Source: an uncultured Bacteroidaceae bacterium (GTDB taxonomy: Bacteria; Bacteroidota; Bacteroidia; Bacteroidales; Bacteroidaceae). From it: a stretch of DNA of 64,000 bases. A model generated the notes under the pieces. That model saw only the letters and a program-made list of their open reading frames with translations. It searched no databases and was not told where the DNA came from. Location: positions 12,161 to 76,160 of the forward strand of contig CAKQYA010000012.1 in NCBI GenBank assembly GCA_934293005.1. The letters run 5' to 3'. Position 1 is the first letter of the stretch. The number at the start of each line of letters is the position of its first letter. Positions 17,484 through 27,419 of the stretch are shown here, piece by piece. A program made the translations under genes and the position numbers.

Positions 17484-18962
17484 ATGGCAACAGAACTTAA
17501 GAATCTCACAAAACGTTCGGAAGATTATTCTAAGTGGTATAATGAGTTAGTGGTAAAGGCCGAATTGGCTGAACAAGCTGACGTGAGAGGCTGCATGGTG
17601 ATAAAACCATACGGCTACGCTATATGGGAAAAGATGCAGAGGGTGCTCGATGACATGTTCAAAGAGACTGGAGTCCAGAATGCATATTTCCCTCTGCTTA
17701 TTCCAAAGAGTTTCCTCAGCAAAGAAGCAGAGCATGTGGAAGGCTTCGCCAAAGAGTGCGCAGTGGTAACCCACTACCGTCTTAAGACAAATGAAACTCA
17801 TGATGGAGTGGTAGTTGACCCTGCTGCCAAACTTGAGGAAGAACTCATCATCCGTCCAACATCAGAAACAATCATATGGAACACATATAAGAATTGGATA
17901 AAGTCATACCGCGACCTGCCCATTCTTTGCAACCAATGGTGCAACGTGATGAGATGGGAGATGCGCACTCGCCTGTTTCTCCGCACATCTGAATTTCTCT
18001 GGCAAGAAGGACATACAGCTCATGCGACAAGAGAAGAAGCAGAAGAACGCGCTAAGCAGATGCTGAAGGTGTACGCTAAGTTTGCTGAAGAATATATGGC
18101 AGTGCCAGTCATCCAAGGCGTGAAAAGTGAAACTGAACGCTTTGCGGGAGCACTTGACACATACACCATCGAAGCGATGATGCAGGACGGAAAAGCGCTT
18201 CAGAGCGGCACAAGCCACTTCCTTGGCCAAAACTTCGGCAAGGCATTCGGCGTACAATTCCTCAACAAGGACAATAAGCCAGAATATGCATGGGCCACAT
18301 CATGGGGCGTGTCAACTCGATTGATGGGAGCATTGATCATGACTCATTCTGACGACAACGGCCTGGTTCTTCCGCCTGCGCTTGCGCCATTGCAAGTTGT
18401 CATCATCCCTATCGGCAAAGGCGACCAGATGCCGATGCTTGACCAGAAGGCAGAAGCAATTGTGAAAAACCTCAAGTCGATGGGCGTCAGCGTCAAGTAT
18501 GACAATGCTGACAACAAGCGTCCAGGATTCAAGTTTGCCGACTATGAGCTCAAGGGTGTGCCTGTGCGCCTCGTGCTTGGTGCGCGCGACCTTGAAAATG
18601 GTTTGGTAGAAGTGATGCGCCGCGACACACTGGAGAAGGCCAACGTGCCAATCGAAGGCATTGAGAGCCATATCAAGAATCTGCTTGATGACATTCAGAA
18701 AAACATCCTTGAGAAAGCTCGCAAATACCGCGACGAACATATATATGTATGCGATGACTACAGCGAGTTCAAGGAGCGCATCAAAGACGGTGGCTTCTTC
18801 CTCTGCCATTGGGACGGCACAGCTGAAACAGAGGCAAAGATTAAAGAAGACACACAAGCAACCATTCGCTGCGTGCCATACATGTTCGAACAAACTCCTG
18901 GCGTGGACATGGTGAGCGGCAAGCCTTCGAAATGCCGCGTGCTTATAGCACGTGCATACTAA
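17484..18962 (+). CDS. proS: Prolyl-tRNA synthetase, archaeal/eukaryotic-like type
   Basis: 492 residues. It charges tRNA-Pro with proline. Class II motifs: R-P-T-S-E-T-I-I-W (ATP/proline site), F-L-W-Q-E-G-H-T-A-H-A-T (typical of the short form lacking the bacterial INS editing domain), and a C-terminal anticodon-binding region from about residue 285 (L-A-P-L-Q-V-V-I-I-P-I-G). The C-terminus ends C-R-V-L-I-A-R-A-Y, as in this class, which often ends in a tyrosine. Length agrees with this type. The ATG at 17484 lies close behind the promoter box; an in-frame codon at 17448 would start only a few bases after the box. Confidence 0.96.
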   Translation: MATELKNLTKRSEDYSKWYNELVVKAELAEQADVRGCMVIKPYGYAIWEKMQRVLDDMFKETGVQNAYFPLLIPKSFLSKEAEHVEGFAKECAVVTHYRLKTNETHDGVVVDPAAKLEEELIIRPTSETIIWNTYKNWIKSYRDLPILCNQWCNVMRWEMRTRLFLRTSEFLWQEGHTAHATREEAEERAKQMLKVYAKFAEEYMAVPVIQGVKSETERFAGALDTYTIEAMMQDGKALQSGTSHFLGQNFGKAFGVQFLNKDNKPEYAWATSWGVSTRLMGALIMTHSDDNGLVLPPALAPLQVVIIPIGKGDQMPMLDQKAEAIVKNLKSMGVSVKYDNADNKRPGFKFADYELKGVPVRLVLGARDLENGLVEVMRRDTLEKANVPIEGIESHIKNLLDDIQKNILEKARKYRDEHIYVCDDYSEFKERIKDGGFFLCHWDGTAETEAKIKEDTQATIRCVPYMFEQTPGVDMVSGKPSKCRVLIARAY

Positions 18963-19010
18963 ACACAAACGCTGGATGAAGAATTCACTACTTTATCATA
19001 AGCAACTTTT

Positions 19011-20309
19011 ATGAAAAAAATAACTCTCTCTCTATTTTTTGTGCTGACAACGTCATGGTTGTCAGCACAAATTGATTCGACAGCTTTCATGAAGAAGCTA
19101 TGTTCAATCAATGACGTCAGCGAAGTCACACCCATCTCCACCACCACATTTAAAGAGAAGTACGTGATGAAGATGAAACAGCAGGTCGACTGGAAAACAC
19201 TAAGCCAAGGCACGTTCAACGAAAGAATCATCATCGGATACAAAGGCGAAGACAGACCCACTGTGCTGGTCACAGAAGGATACTATGCCGATTATGGCAT
19301 GAGGCCAAATTACGAAGAAGAACTCTCACAGATGTTTGACGCAAATGTTATCCTATGCGAATACCGCTATTTTGCGCAAAGCACCCCGCAGCCAACCAAC
19401 TGGGACTATATGACAGTGGACAACTCGCTTGGCGACTACCACCATGTGCGTCAGTCACTTGGACAGCTGTTCAAAGGCAAATGGATAAGCACAGGCATCA
19501 GCAAGGGCGGCCAGACCACAATGTTCTACAGGGCGACATACCCAGACGATGTTGATGTGAGTGTTAGTTATGTCGCGCCGCTCAACCGCAGCGTGGAAGA
19601 TGGCAGGCACGAAGTATTTCTTGAAAAGCAAGTAGGCACAAAGGCCGAGAGAAAAGCTATAAAGTCGGCCATGCAGGAACTGATGAAAAGAAAAGACAGG
19701 ATGATGCCAATGTTTAGCGCATTATGCAAAGAAAAAGGCTATAAATTCTACATTTCAGAAAAAGACATATACGACTATTGTGTGCTTGAATACCCTTTTG
19801 CAATGTGGCAATGGGGAACATCCACAGATATAATACCAAACAAGTCTGCATCAGACGAAGTATGGTTTGCCCATCTCATCAAAATAGCATCGCCCGACTA
19901 TTTCGCCTACCCCAACAAATACATGCCATTTGATGTTCAGGCATCAAGGGAACTGGGCTATTACGGATATTCTCTCAAGAGCATAAAGAAATGGACATCT
20001 CTCAAAAGCACAAAAGGATATCTTAAACAGCTTTTGCTTCCAAATGAGCTGAGAGGCTACGAATTTGACCCTTCACTCTACAATCGCACTGTGACATATC
20101 TGAAAGAGAACGACCCCAAGCACATCTTCATCTATGGAGAAATTGACCCATGGAGCGCAAGCGGCGTATGCACATGGCTCGACTGCTCACAGAAAAAGAA
20201 CATGAGGGTATATGTGCAACCACGCGGCAGCCATTCATCACGCATAGGCAATATGCCAGATGATATGAAGAAGGAAATCATTGACAGATTGTCAGAATGG
20301 TTGAGGTAA
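19011..20309 (+). CDS. Secreted S37-family aminopeptidase
   Basis: 432 residues with signal peptide (M-K-K-I-T-L-S-L-F-F-V-L-T-T-S-W-L-S-A-Q). The mature part matches the peptidase S37 family (PS-10/tripeptidyl aminopeptidase), alpha/beta-hydrolase serine peptidases acting on N-termini of peptides. Nucleophile elbow G-I-S-K-G-G-Q-T at about residues 162-169, with earlier C-E-Y-R-Y-F-A-Q-S and a later D-P-W-S-A-S-G segment (acid residue) and R-G-S-H-S-S-R (likely catalytic His). Probably periplasmic or surface exposed. It starts 48 bp after proS and may share its transcript. Confidence 0.88.
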   Translation: MKKITLSLFFVLTTSWLSAQIDSTAFMKKLCSINDVSEVTPISTTTFKEKYVMKMKQQVDWKTLSQGTFNERIIIGYKGEDRPTVLVTEGYYADYGMRPNYEEELSQMFDANVILCEYRYFAQSTPQPTNWDYMTVDNSLGDYHHVRQSLGQLFKGKWISTGISKGGQTTMFYRATYPDDVDVSVSYVAPLNRSVEDGRHEVFLEKQVGTKAERKAIKSAMQELMKRKDRMMPMFSALCKEKGYKFYISEKDIYDYCVLEYPFAMWQWGTSTDIIPNKSASDEVWFAHLIKIASPDYFAYPNKYMPFDVQASRELGYYGYSLKSIKKWTSLKSTKGYLKQLLLPNELRGYEFDPSLYNRTVTYLKENDPKHIFIYGEIDPWSASGVCTWLDCSQKKNMRVYVQPRGSHSSRIGNMPDDMKKEIIDRLSEWLR

Positions 20310-20435
20310 AAGGTCTGTCGGCATGAGTCTTGCTGTGATGTCATCAACATAATGGCCCCCGCAATATGATGCCACGCCACAAAGTGAGACTCGAACAACA
20401 ATGATAAAACATTAACAGACAACTACATTTTATTG

Positions 20436-22964
20436 ATGAATTATAAATATTCAGACAGAATAACACGCATACTCGGATATAGCAAAGAGGAGGCTTTGCG
20501 TCTCAACAATGACTATATCGGACCAGAGCACATCATGCTAGGCATGATTCGTGATGGAGAAAGCGATGCTTTGACAAGCATAAAGTCAAAGCTATGCATT
20601 GACATGGATGGAATAAAACATGAGATTGAAGACAGCTTAAGAAAAGAAGAAAGTCTGAAAACAAGCACAGATATAGCACTCGACCAGAAATCCACCACGA
20701 TAATGCGTTTGGCAGTACTTGAAGCGCGCCTGATGAGAAGCGAAGAAAGCGATGTCGAACATGTGTTGCTTGCCATGATGAAGCACAACAACAATATGGT
20801 GGCGCGTATCTTCAGGGAAAGACACGTCACATACAAGGACATGTACGATTGCTTCAACTCGCAGAAAGCACCTGCGCATCCTAAAGACAATGTCGAATTC
20901 GATGACGAAGAAGATGAAGACACCTTGCCACCATCAAGCGGATTCGGTCCTTCATCAAACAGTTTCAGACAATCAACCCCCACCGCAAAAGCAGGCAAGC
21001 CGGCCAACACTGACACGCCAGCCATCGACAAGTTTGGATACGACTTGACGAAAGCAGCAGCAGAGGGCGCACTTGACCCTGTGGTCGGAAGAGACAGAGA
21101 AATAGAACGTTTGGCACAGATTCTTTCACGTCGCAAGAAAAACAACCCAGTCCTCATTGGAGAGCCAGGCGTAGGCAAAAGCGCAATTGTGGAAGGGCTC
21201 GCAACAAGAATCAACCAAAGAAAAGTGTCACGCATACTCTTCAACAAACGCATTATAAGCCTCGACATGTCAAGCATCGTTGCCGGAACGAAATACAGAG
21301 GGCAATTCGAGGAAAGGATGCGAAATGTGATAAGCGAGCTTCAGGCCAACCCTGACATCATCATATTCATAGATGAAATACACACTTTGGTAGGCGCTGG
21401 CAACCAAGCAGGGCAAATGGACGCAGCCAACATGATGAAGCCAGCTCTTTCGAGAGGCGAGCTCCAATGCATTGGAGCCACAACACTTGACGAATACAGG
21501 AAAAGCATTGAAAAAGACGGTGCTCTCGAACGCCGCTTCCAAAAAATCATTGTCGAGCAGACTTCCCCTGATGAAACGCTCACCATCCTGCACAACATCA
21601 AGGACAGGTACGAGGAACATCATAATGTGGTCTACTCGGAAGAAGCGTTGCAAGCATGCGTCAAGTTGGCCGAAAGATACATTGCCGACAGAAGTTTCCC
21701 CGACAAGGCTATCGACATAATGGATGAGGCTGGTTCACGTGTGCACATCAACAATGTGGTTGTGCCAATAGAAATCGAGAAGCAAGAAAAACTCATTGCC
21801 GATTTCAATCAGATGAAAGATGAGGCCATAAAAAGAGAAGACTATGCACAGGCGTGTGAATACAGGGACAAAGTAAGGCAACTGACAGTTGAGCTTGACG
21901 AAATCAAGGCCGATTTAAATTCAAGAATGGTGGATCAGCGCCAAACCATCACCGAAGGCGATGTGGCGCAGACTGTATCAATGATGACAAGCATACCAGT
22001 CAACAAGATGACAACAGCCGAAGGAGTGAACATGAAAGGCATGAGACAGGCTTTGAAAAACTTCGTCATTGCCCAGGATTCTGCTGTTGACAAGCTGGTG
22101 CGTTCAATACAGCGAAGCCGCGTAGGTCTTAAAGACCCAAACAGGCCTATAGGAACTTTCATGTTTCTTGGCCCTACTGGTGTCGGAAAGACATATCTTG
22201 CAAAAAAACTTGCAGAGTACATGTTTGGCACAGCCGACTCAATGATACGAGTAGACATGAGCGAATACATGGAAAAGTTCACTGTGAGCCGTCTTGTTGG
22301 CGCTCCTCCTGGATACGTTGGTTATGATGAAGGAGGCATGCTGACAGAACGAGTGAGAAGGAAACCCTACTCTATTGTACTCCTTGACGAGATAGAGAAA
22401 GCGCATCCTGACGTGTTCAACCTTCTCCTGCAAGTGATGGACGAAGGACGTCTCACTGACAGCCAGGGACGCACTGTTGATTTCCGAAATACCGTAATCA
22501 TAATGACGAGCAATGTTGGCACACGCCAATTGAAAGAGTTTGGACGTGGCGTAGGCTTCTCTGCAATGTCTGGCAAGGATGACAAGGAAGTGTCGCGCTC
22601 TGTGATACAGAAGGCCTTGAACAAACAGTTCTCTCCTGAGTTTCTCAACCGCATTGATGAAATCATCACATTCGACCAGCTTGAGCTCGATGCCATATTG
22701 AAGATTATAAATGTGGAATTGCAAGGACTATACAAGCGAGTTGAAGCATTAGGAATGAAACTCGTGATTAGCGAGGAGGCTCAGAAGTTCATTGCCGAGA
22801 AAGGATACGACAAGCAGTTTGGCGCACGCCCTCTGAGACGAGCCATCCAACAGTATCTCGAAGACCGTATCAGCGAGATGATAGTTGAAGAAGAAGTAAG
22901 CGAAGGCGATGTCATGATTGCCGAACTAATCGACGGTTCTGTCGTCATAAGACGAGAAGAATAA
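20436..22964 (+). CDS. clpC: Clp protease ATP-binding subunit ClpC
   Basis: 842 residues. AAA+ unfoldase that feeds substrates to ClpP. In order: an N-terminal Clp repeat domain (about 1-140, Y-S-D-R-I-T-R-I-L-G-Y-S-K-E-E-A), a Pro/acidic linker, AAA module 1 with Walker A G-E-P-G-V-G-K-S and Walker B I-I-F-I-D-E-I-H, a UVR-like coiled middle region (about 440-490), AAA module 2 with G-P-T-G-V-G-K-T and V-L-L-D-E-I-E-K-A, then the ClpB-type C-terminal domain. The ATG at 20436 is preferred to the overlapping TTG three bases earlier. Its own terminator follows. Confidence 0.95.
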   Translation: MNYKYSDRITRILGYSKEEALRLNNDYIGPEHIMLGMIRDGESDALTSIKSKLCIDMDGIKHEIEDSLRKEESLKTSTDIALDQKSTTIMRLAVLEARLMRSEESDVEHVLLAMMKHNNNMVARIFRERHVTYKDMYDCFNSQKAPAHPKDNVEFDDEEDEDTLPPSSGFGPSSNSFRQSTPTAKAGKPANTDTPAIDKFGYDLTKAAAEGALDPVVGRDREIERLAQILSRRKKNNPVLIGEPGVGKSAIVEGLATRINQRKVSRILFNKRIISLDMSSIVAGTKYRGQFEERMRNVISELQANPDIIIFIDEIHTLVGAGNQAGQMDAANMMKPALSRGELQCIGATTLDEYRKSIEKDGALERRFQKIIVEQTSPDETLTILHNIKDRYEEHHNVVYSEEALQACVKLAERYIADRSFPDKAIDIMDEAGSRVHINNVVVPIEIEKQEKLIADFNQMKDEAIKREDYAQACEYRDKVRQLTVELDEIKADLNSRMVDQRQTITEGDVAQTVSMMTSIPVNKMTTAEGVNMKGMRQALKNFVIAQDSAVDKLVRSIQRSRVGLKDPNRPIGTFMFLGPTGVGKTYLAKKLAEYMFGTADSMIRVDMSEYMEKFTVSRLVGAPPGYVGYDEGGMLTERVRRKPYSIVLLDEIEKAHPDVFNLLLQVMDEGRLTDSQGRTVDFRNTVIIMTSNVGTRQLKEFGRGVGFSAMSGKDDKEVSRSVIQKALNKQFSPEFLNRIDEIITFDQLELDAILKIINVELQGLYKRVEALGMKLVISEEAQKFIAEKGYDKQFGARPLRRAIQQYLEDRISEMIVEEEVSEGDVMIAELIDGSVVIRREE

Positions 22965-22975
22965 ATCACAGACAA

Positions 22976-23009
22976 AATGTCAGTCATGCCAATGACTGGC
23001 ATTTTTTTT
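22976..23009 (+). terminator. Terminator after clpC
   Basis: AATGTCAGTCAT pairs with ATGACTGGCATT (one G-T), followed by a run of eight T. Confidence 0.75.
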
Positions 23010-23094
23010 GATAAATTTTCAATAAAGATATCGATTGCTGCATTGCAATCAATACATAACACATAGTAAAATTTAATTATCATACATAAACATT

Positions 23095-24951
23095 ATGGCT
23101 CAATCAGGCAATATCGGGGTTACTACTGAGAACATATTCCCCGTCATCAAAAAGTTTCTCTATTCAGATCATGACATCTTCATCCGCGAGATAGTGAGCA
23201 ACGCTGTCGATGCCACACAGAAATTGAAAACATTGGCAAGCAAAGGCGAGCTCAAAGAAGAGGCAGGCGACTTGACTGTGCATGTCAAGATTGACAAAGA
23301 AGCAGGCACACTTACTGTTAGTGACCGCGGCATAGGCATGACAGAAGAAGAAATAGAAAAGTACATCAATCAGATAGCTTTTTCTGGCGCAAACGATTTT
23401 CTCGACAAATACAAGGAAGACGCTAATGCAATCATAGGACACTTTGGCCTTGGATTCTACTCTTCATTCATGGTGAGCAAAAAGGTTGACATTATAACCA
23501 AGAGTTGGAAAGAAGGCAGCAAGGCTGTGAAATGGAGCTGTGACGGCAGTCCTTCATATTCAATCGAAGATGCTGATAAGGCCGACCGAGGCACAGACAT
23601 CGTGATGTATATAGACGATGACTGCAAAGACTTCCTTGAGAAATATAAAATCAGCGAACTGCTAAACAAATACTGCAAGTTTCTCCCTGTGCCAGTGGCA
23701 TTCGGAAAGACCACAGAATGGGATGAGAAAGAAAAGAAGAGCGTTGAAACCGACAAGGACAACATCATCAATGACACCACACCTCTCTGGACCAGAAAGC
23801 CATCAGAGCTGAAAGACGAGGATTACAAAGAGTTTTACAAGAAACTCTATCCAATGAGCGACGAGCCTCTGTTCTGGATTCATCTTAACGTTGACTACCC
23901 TTTCAACCTCACAGGCATCCTCTACTTCCCTAAGGTGAAAACAAACCTTGACATACAAAAGAACAAGATTCAGCTGTACTGCAATCAAGTGTTTGTGACA
24001 GACAGCGTGGAAGGCATCGTGCCAGACTTCATGACGTTGCTTCACGGTGTGATAGACTCGCCAGACATTCCGCTTAATGTCAGCCGAAGCTATCTGCAAA
24101 GCGACTCCAATGTGAAGAAAATCTCCACATACATTACCAAAAAGGTCAGTGACCGCCTGTCTTCCATCTTCAAGAACGACAGACAGCAGTTTGAGGATAA
24201 ATGGGATGACATCAAAATCTTCATCAATTACGGAATGCTTTCTGAGCCTGATTTCTACGACAAGGCTAAGAACTTTGCGTTGCTGAAGGACACAGAAGGT
24301 AAAAAGTACACTTTCGACGAGTACAAAGAACTCATCCAAGGTGAACAGACTGACAAAGACGGAAATCTCATCTATCTGTATGCCAACAACAAAGACGATC
24401 AGTTTAGCTATATAGCCGCTGCCAACGCAAAGGGATACAACGTGCTTCTGATGGATGGACAGCTCGAGCCTGCAATGTTAAATCTTTATGAAGAGAAAAA
24501 TGAGAAATCTCGTTTCACACGTGTAGACGCTGATGTCGTTGACCGCCTCATCATAAAGAATGACGACAAAAAGACAGAGCTGCCTGAAGATGACAAGAAA
24601 TCACTTACAGAAACATTTAAGAATGCTCTGCCAAAACTCGACAAAATTGATTTCAACGTTGAGCCACAAGCCCTCGGAGAAAACGCAGCTCCAGTCATCA
24701 TGACACAAAGCGAGTATATGCGACGCATGAAAGACATGTCCAAATTGCAGCCAGGAATGTCTTTCTACGGCGACATGCCAACAATGTTGAACCTTGTGCT
24801 CAACACCGACCACCCTCTCATCAAGCAGAGTGTCAAAGACGCAAAGCCTGAAGTTGTTAGCCAACTTATTGACCTTGCTTTGCTGCAAAACGGCCTATTG
24901 CGCGGAGAGGCTCTAAACAATTTCGTGAAACGAAGCATCGACTTGATTTGA
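23095..24951 (+). CDS. htpG: Molecular chaperone HtpG (Hsp90)
   Basis: 618 residues. ATP-driven chaperone of the cytosol. The N-terminal GHKL ATPase domain has the Hsp90 signatures F-I-R-E-I-V-S-N-A-V-D-A (ATP/Mg site), D-R-G-I-G-M-T and G-H-F-G-L-G-F-Y-S-S-F-M-V. The middle domain has V-S-R-S-Y-L-Q-S-D near residue 330. The C-terminal dimerisation part follows (M-R-R-M-K-D-M and D-L-A-L-L-Q-N-G-L-L-R-G). No charged linker of the eukaryotic type. Close to clpC, making a small protein-quality-control neighbourhood, but a terminator separates them. Confidence 0.96.
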   Translation: MAQSGNIGVTTENIFPVIKKFLYSDHDIFIREIVSNAVDATQKLKTLASKGELKEEAGDLTVHVKIDKEAGTLTVSDRGIGMTEEEIEKYINQIAFSGANDFLDKYKEDANAIIGHFGLGFYSSFMVSKKVDIITKSWKEGSKAVKWSCDGSPSYSIEDADKADRGTDIVMYIDDDCKDFLEKYKISELLNKYCKFLPVPVAFGKTTEWDEKEKKSVETDKDNIINDTTPLWTRKPSELKDEDYKEFYKKLYPMSDEPLFWIHLNVDYPFNLTGILYFPKVKTNLDIQKNKIQLYCNQVFVTDSVEGIVPDFMTLLHGVIDSPDIPLNVSRSYLQSDSNVKKISTYITKKVSDRLSSIFKNDRQQFEDKWDDIKIFINYGMLSEPDFYDKAKNFALLKDTEGKKYTFDEYKELIQGEQTDKDGNLIYLYANNKDDQFSYIAAANAKGYNVLLMDGQLEPAMLNLYEEKNEKSRFTRVDADVVDRLIIKNDDKKTELPEDDKKSLTETFKNALPKLDKIDFNVEPQALGENAAPVIMTQSEYMRRMKDMSKLQPGMSFYGDMPTMLNLVLNTDHPLIKQSVKDAKPEVVSQLIDLALLQNGLLRGEALNNFVKRSIDLI

Positions 24952-25245
24952 CTACAAGCCTAAGCATCAAATACGAATGTCTCATGACACAAATGTGCTA
25001 TATGGCTTTGCAAAGAACAGCTTCCGACATCACCACATGATTGAAAAGCGCTGTTCATGCAACGTTACACAAGCACATACAGGTTTATGAGCCATCGACA
25101 CACTGACATCCTGTCATGCCATTAGTGTCAAACAAGTATTATATATTAAGCATCTGCCCATGGCAATTTATCGTCATGATATGGGCAGATGCTTTTTTTG
25201 TGATAAAAATCAAGCTTACATGACAAACGGACAAAAAAAAAGTTG
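24952..25245. other. htpG-glmS spacer
   Basis: No gene seen; it holds the terminator at 25148 and leads into the glmS promoter box. Confidence 0.6.
25148..25199 (+). terminator. Terminator upstream of glmS
   Basis: AAGCATCTGCCCAT (25148-25161) and ATGGGCAGATGCTT (25181-25194) pair perfectly over 14 bp, followed by a T-run. Confidence 0.8.
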
Positions 25246-25253
25246 TACCTTTG
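25246..25253 (+). promoter_or_regulatory. Promoter -7 box for glmS
   Basis: TACCTTTG matches TAnnTTTG, about 90 bp upstream of glmS. No glmS ribozyme core was recognised in the leader. Confidence 0.7.
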
Positions 25254-25343
25254 TAAGGTATAAATAACATTGCCTTAAAATCATCAATAAATTTACGAGG
25301 CAATTCAAATGTAATAAATCGACAAACAAATCATATAAATATT

Positions 25344-27188
25344 ATGTGTGGAATAGTTGGATATATAGGAAAGAGAAATGCGTACCCAGTGCTCATAAAA
25401 GGTTTGAAACGACTTGAATACAGAGGCTACGACAGTGCGGGAGTTGCTATCATCACCGACAGCAACGAGCTAAAGGTATACAAGACCAAGGGCAAAGTTG
25501 CCGACCTCGAAGCATACGCCGCAGATAAGGACACAAGCGGATGTGTAGGCATCGCCCACACAAGATGGGCTACACATGGCGAACCAACAACAACCAATGC
25601 GCATCCACATATATCTTTCTCTGGCGATTTAGCAATAATCCACAATGGCATCATTGAAAACTATGCAGTATTGAAAAAGAGACTGCAAGAAAAAGGAATC
25701 AAGTTTGTCAGCGACACAGACACAGAAGTGCTCGTGCAACTGATTGACTACGTGAAGACAAAAAAGAAGTTTGACCTTCTCACCGCGGTTAGAGTGGCGC
25801 TGCGAGCCGTTATAGGCGCATACGCCATCGCCATACTCGACAAAAACAATCCCAATCAAATCATAGCAGCACGAAAGAGCAGCCCGCTTGTCATAGGAAT
25901 CGGCGACGGCGAGTTTTTCCTCGGCAGCGATGCCAGCCCTATCATCGAATACACAGACAAGGTCATCTACCTCGACGACAAAGACATTGCCGTCATCAAC
26001 AAAGACAAAGAACTGGAAATTGTTGACCTCAACAACGAAAAGACAGATCATGAGGTGAAGAAAGTGGAAATCAACCTGTCGCAGATTGAAAAAGGAGGAT
26101 TTCCCCATTTCATGCTCAAAGAGATATATGAACAACCAGACTGCCTTAAAGACTGCATGAGGGGACGAATCAATGTGGAAGCGAACAATGTTGTGCTGTC
26201 AGCCATCATTGACAACAAGAAACACCTTATCAATCCACGAAGAATAATCATATTGGCATGCGGCACAAGCTGGCATGCGGGATTGATTGGCAAGCTGCTC
26301 ATAGAAGAGTTTTGCCAGATACCTGTGGAGGTCGATTACGCAAGCGAGTTCAGATACAGCAAGCCTGTCATAAACAGCCAAGACGTAGTGATAGCCATCA
26401 GCCAGTCGGGAGAAACAGCCGACACGCTTGCTGCTATCGAACTGGCAAAGAGCAAAGGCGCATTCATCTATGGCATATGCAACGCCATTGGCTCAAGCAT
26501 ACCCCGCTCAACCAACACCGGCTCATACATCCACGTAGGGCCCGAAATTGGAGTAGCTTCCACAAAGGCCTTCACAGGTCAGGTGACAGTGCTGACAATG
26601 CTTGCGCTTGCGCTTGGGCGCGAACGAGGCACTGTCGACATTGTCAGGTATGAAAACACCATCAAGCAATTGGCTGACATACCAAACAAAATGGCACAGG
26701 TATTAAAGCAAGGCGAGAAAATTCAGGACATAAGCCGAATCTTCACATATTCAAAGAATTTTCTCTATCTTGGACGAGGATACAACTACCCCGTTGCGCT
26801 TGAAGGCGCATTGAAATTGAAAGAAATATCATACATACACGCTGAGGGATACCCTGCAGCAGAAATGAAGCATGGGCCCATAGCGCTGATTGACGAAGAG
26901 ATGCCAGTGGTTGTTGTGGCCACCAAAAACACGCTATACGACAAGGTGCTGAGCAATATCCAAGAAATCAAGGCACGCCGCGCCAAGGTCATCGCCATCG
27001 TGTCTGAAGGCGACGACACCATCAGGAATATGGCTGACGCTGTCATAGACATACCCCACACAATGGAATGCCTCGAGCCACTGCTGACCTCTGTGCCACT
27101 ACAGATGCTCGCATATTACATAGCTGTGTCGAAAGGCAAAAACGTTGACCAACCGAGAAATCTCGCCAAATCGGTCACTGTGGAGTAA
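25344..27188 (+). CDS. glmS: Glucosamine-6-phosphate synthase (isomerising)
   Basis: 614 residues, the usual length. It converts fructose 6-phosphate and glutamine to glucosamine 6-phosphate, the first step to UDP-GlcNAc for peptidoglycan and LPS. Starts M-C-G-I-V-G-Y-I-G with the N-terminal Cys nucleophile of the glutaminase domain (residues 1-240; R-G-Y-D-S-A-G and H-T-R-W-A-T-H-G-E-P). Two SIS sugar-phosphate isomerase domains follow (C-G-T-S-W-H-A-G, S-Q-S-G-E-T-A-D-T, and L-G-R-G-Y-N-Y-P-V-A-L-E-G-A-L-K-L-K-E). The C-terminus ends K-S-V-T-V-E, as is standard. Confidence 0.97.
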   Translation: MCGIVGYIGKRNAYPVLIKGLKRLEYRGYDSAGVAIITDSNELKVYKTKGKVADLEAYAADKDTSGCVGIAHTRWATHGEPTTTNAHPHISFSGDLAIIHNGIIENYAVLKKRLQEKGIKFVSDTDTEVLVQLIDYVKTKKKFDLLTAVRVALRAVIGAYAIAILDKNNPNQIIAARKSSPLVIGIGDGEFFLGSDASPIIEYTDKVIYLDDKDIAVINKDKELEIVDLNNEKTDHEVKKVEINLSQIEKGGFPHFMLKEIYEQPDCLKDCMRGRINVEANNVVLSAIIDNKKHLINPRRIIILACGTSWHAGLIGKLLIEEFCQIPVEVDYASEFRYSKPVINSQDVVIAISQSGETADTLAAIELAKSKGAFIYGICNAIGSSIPRSTNTGSYIHVGPEIGVASTKAFTGQVTVLTMLALALGRERGTVDIVRYENTIKQLADIPNKMAQVLKQGEKIQDISRIFTYSKNFLYLGRGYNYPVALEGALKLKEISYIHAEGYPAAEMKHGPIALIDEEMPVVVVATKNTLYDKVLSNIQEIKARRAKVIAIVSEGDDTIRNMADAVIDIPHTMECLEPLLTSVPLQMLAYYIAVSKGKNVDQPRNLAKSVTVE

Positions 27189-27419
27189 AAGCTTCTGCTG
27201 GCAGACAGCACATAATGATTCAGCTATACAAAAGACAGCACTGTCAAATTTACAGAAGCAGTACTTTCCGTAAGCCCATCATGGTGTTGGATTCAAAAGC
27301 CACTAAACACAACGACAACGTGCATAACATCATCGCCTGCAACAAAGCGGCAGAACGACGTAACGCTTGCTGCCGAACCTTTTGCTGGACAATGGAAATT
27401 AACATACAGAACAACATCA

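Noticed and set aside
25254..25343. Possible glmS ribozyme in the glmS leader
   Set aside because: The leader is under 100 nt and AT-rich, with no ribozyme core; a normal promoter and terminator explain the region.
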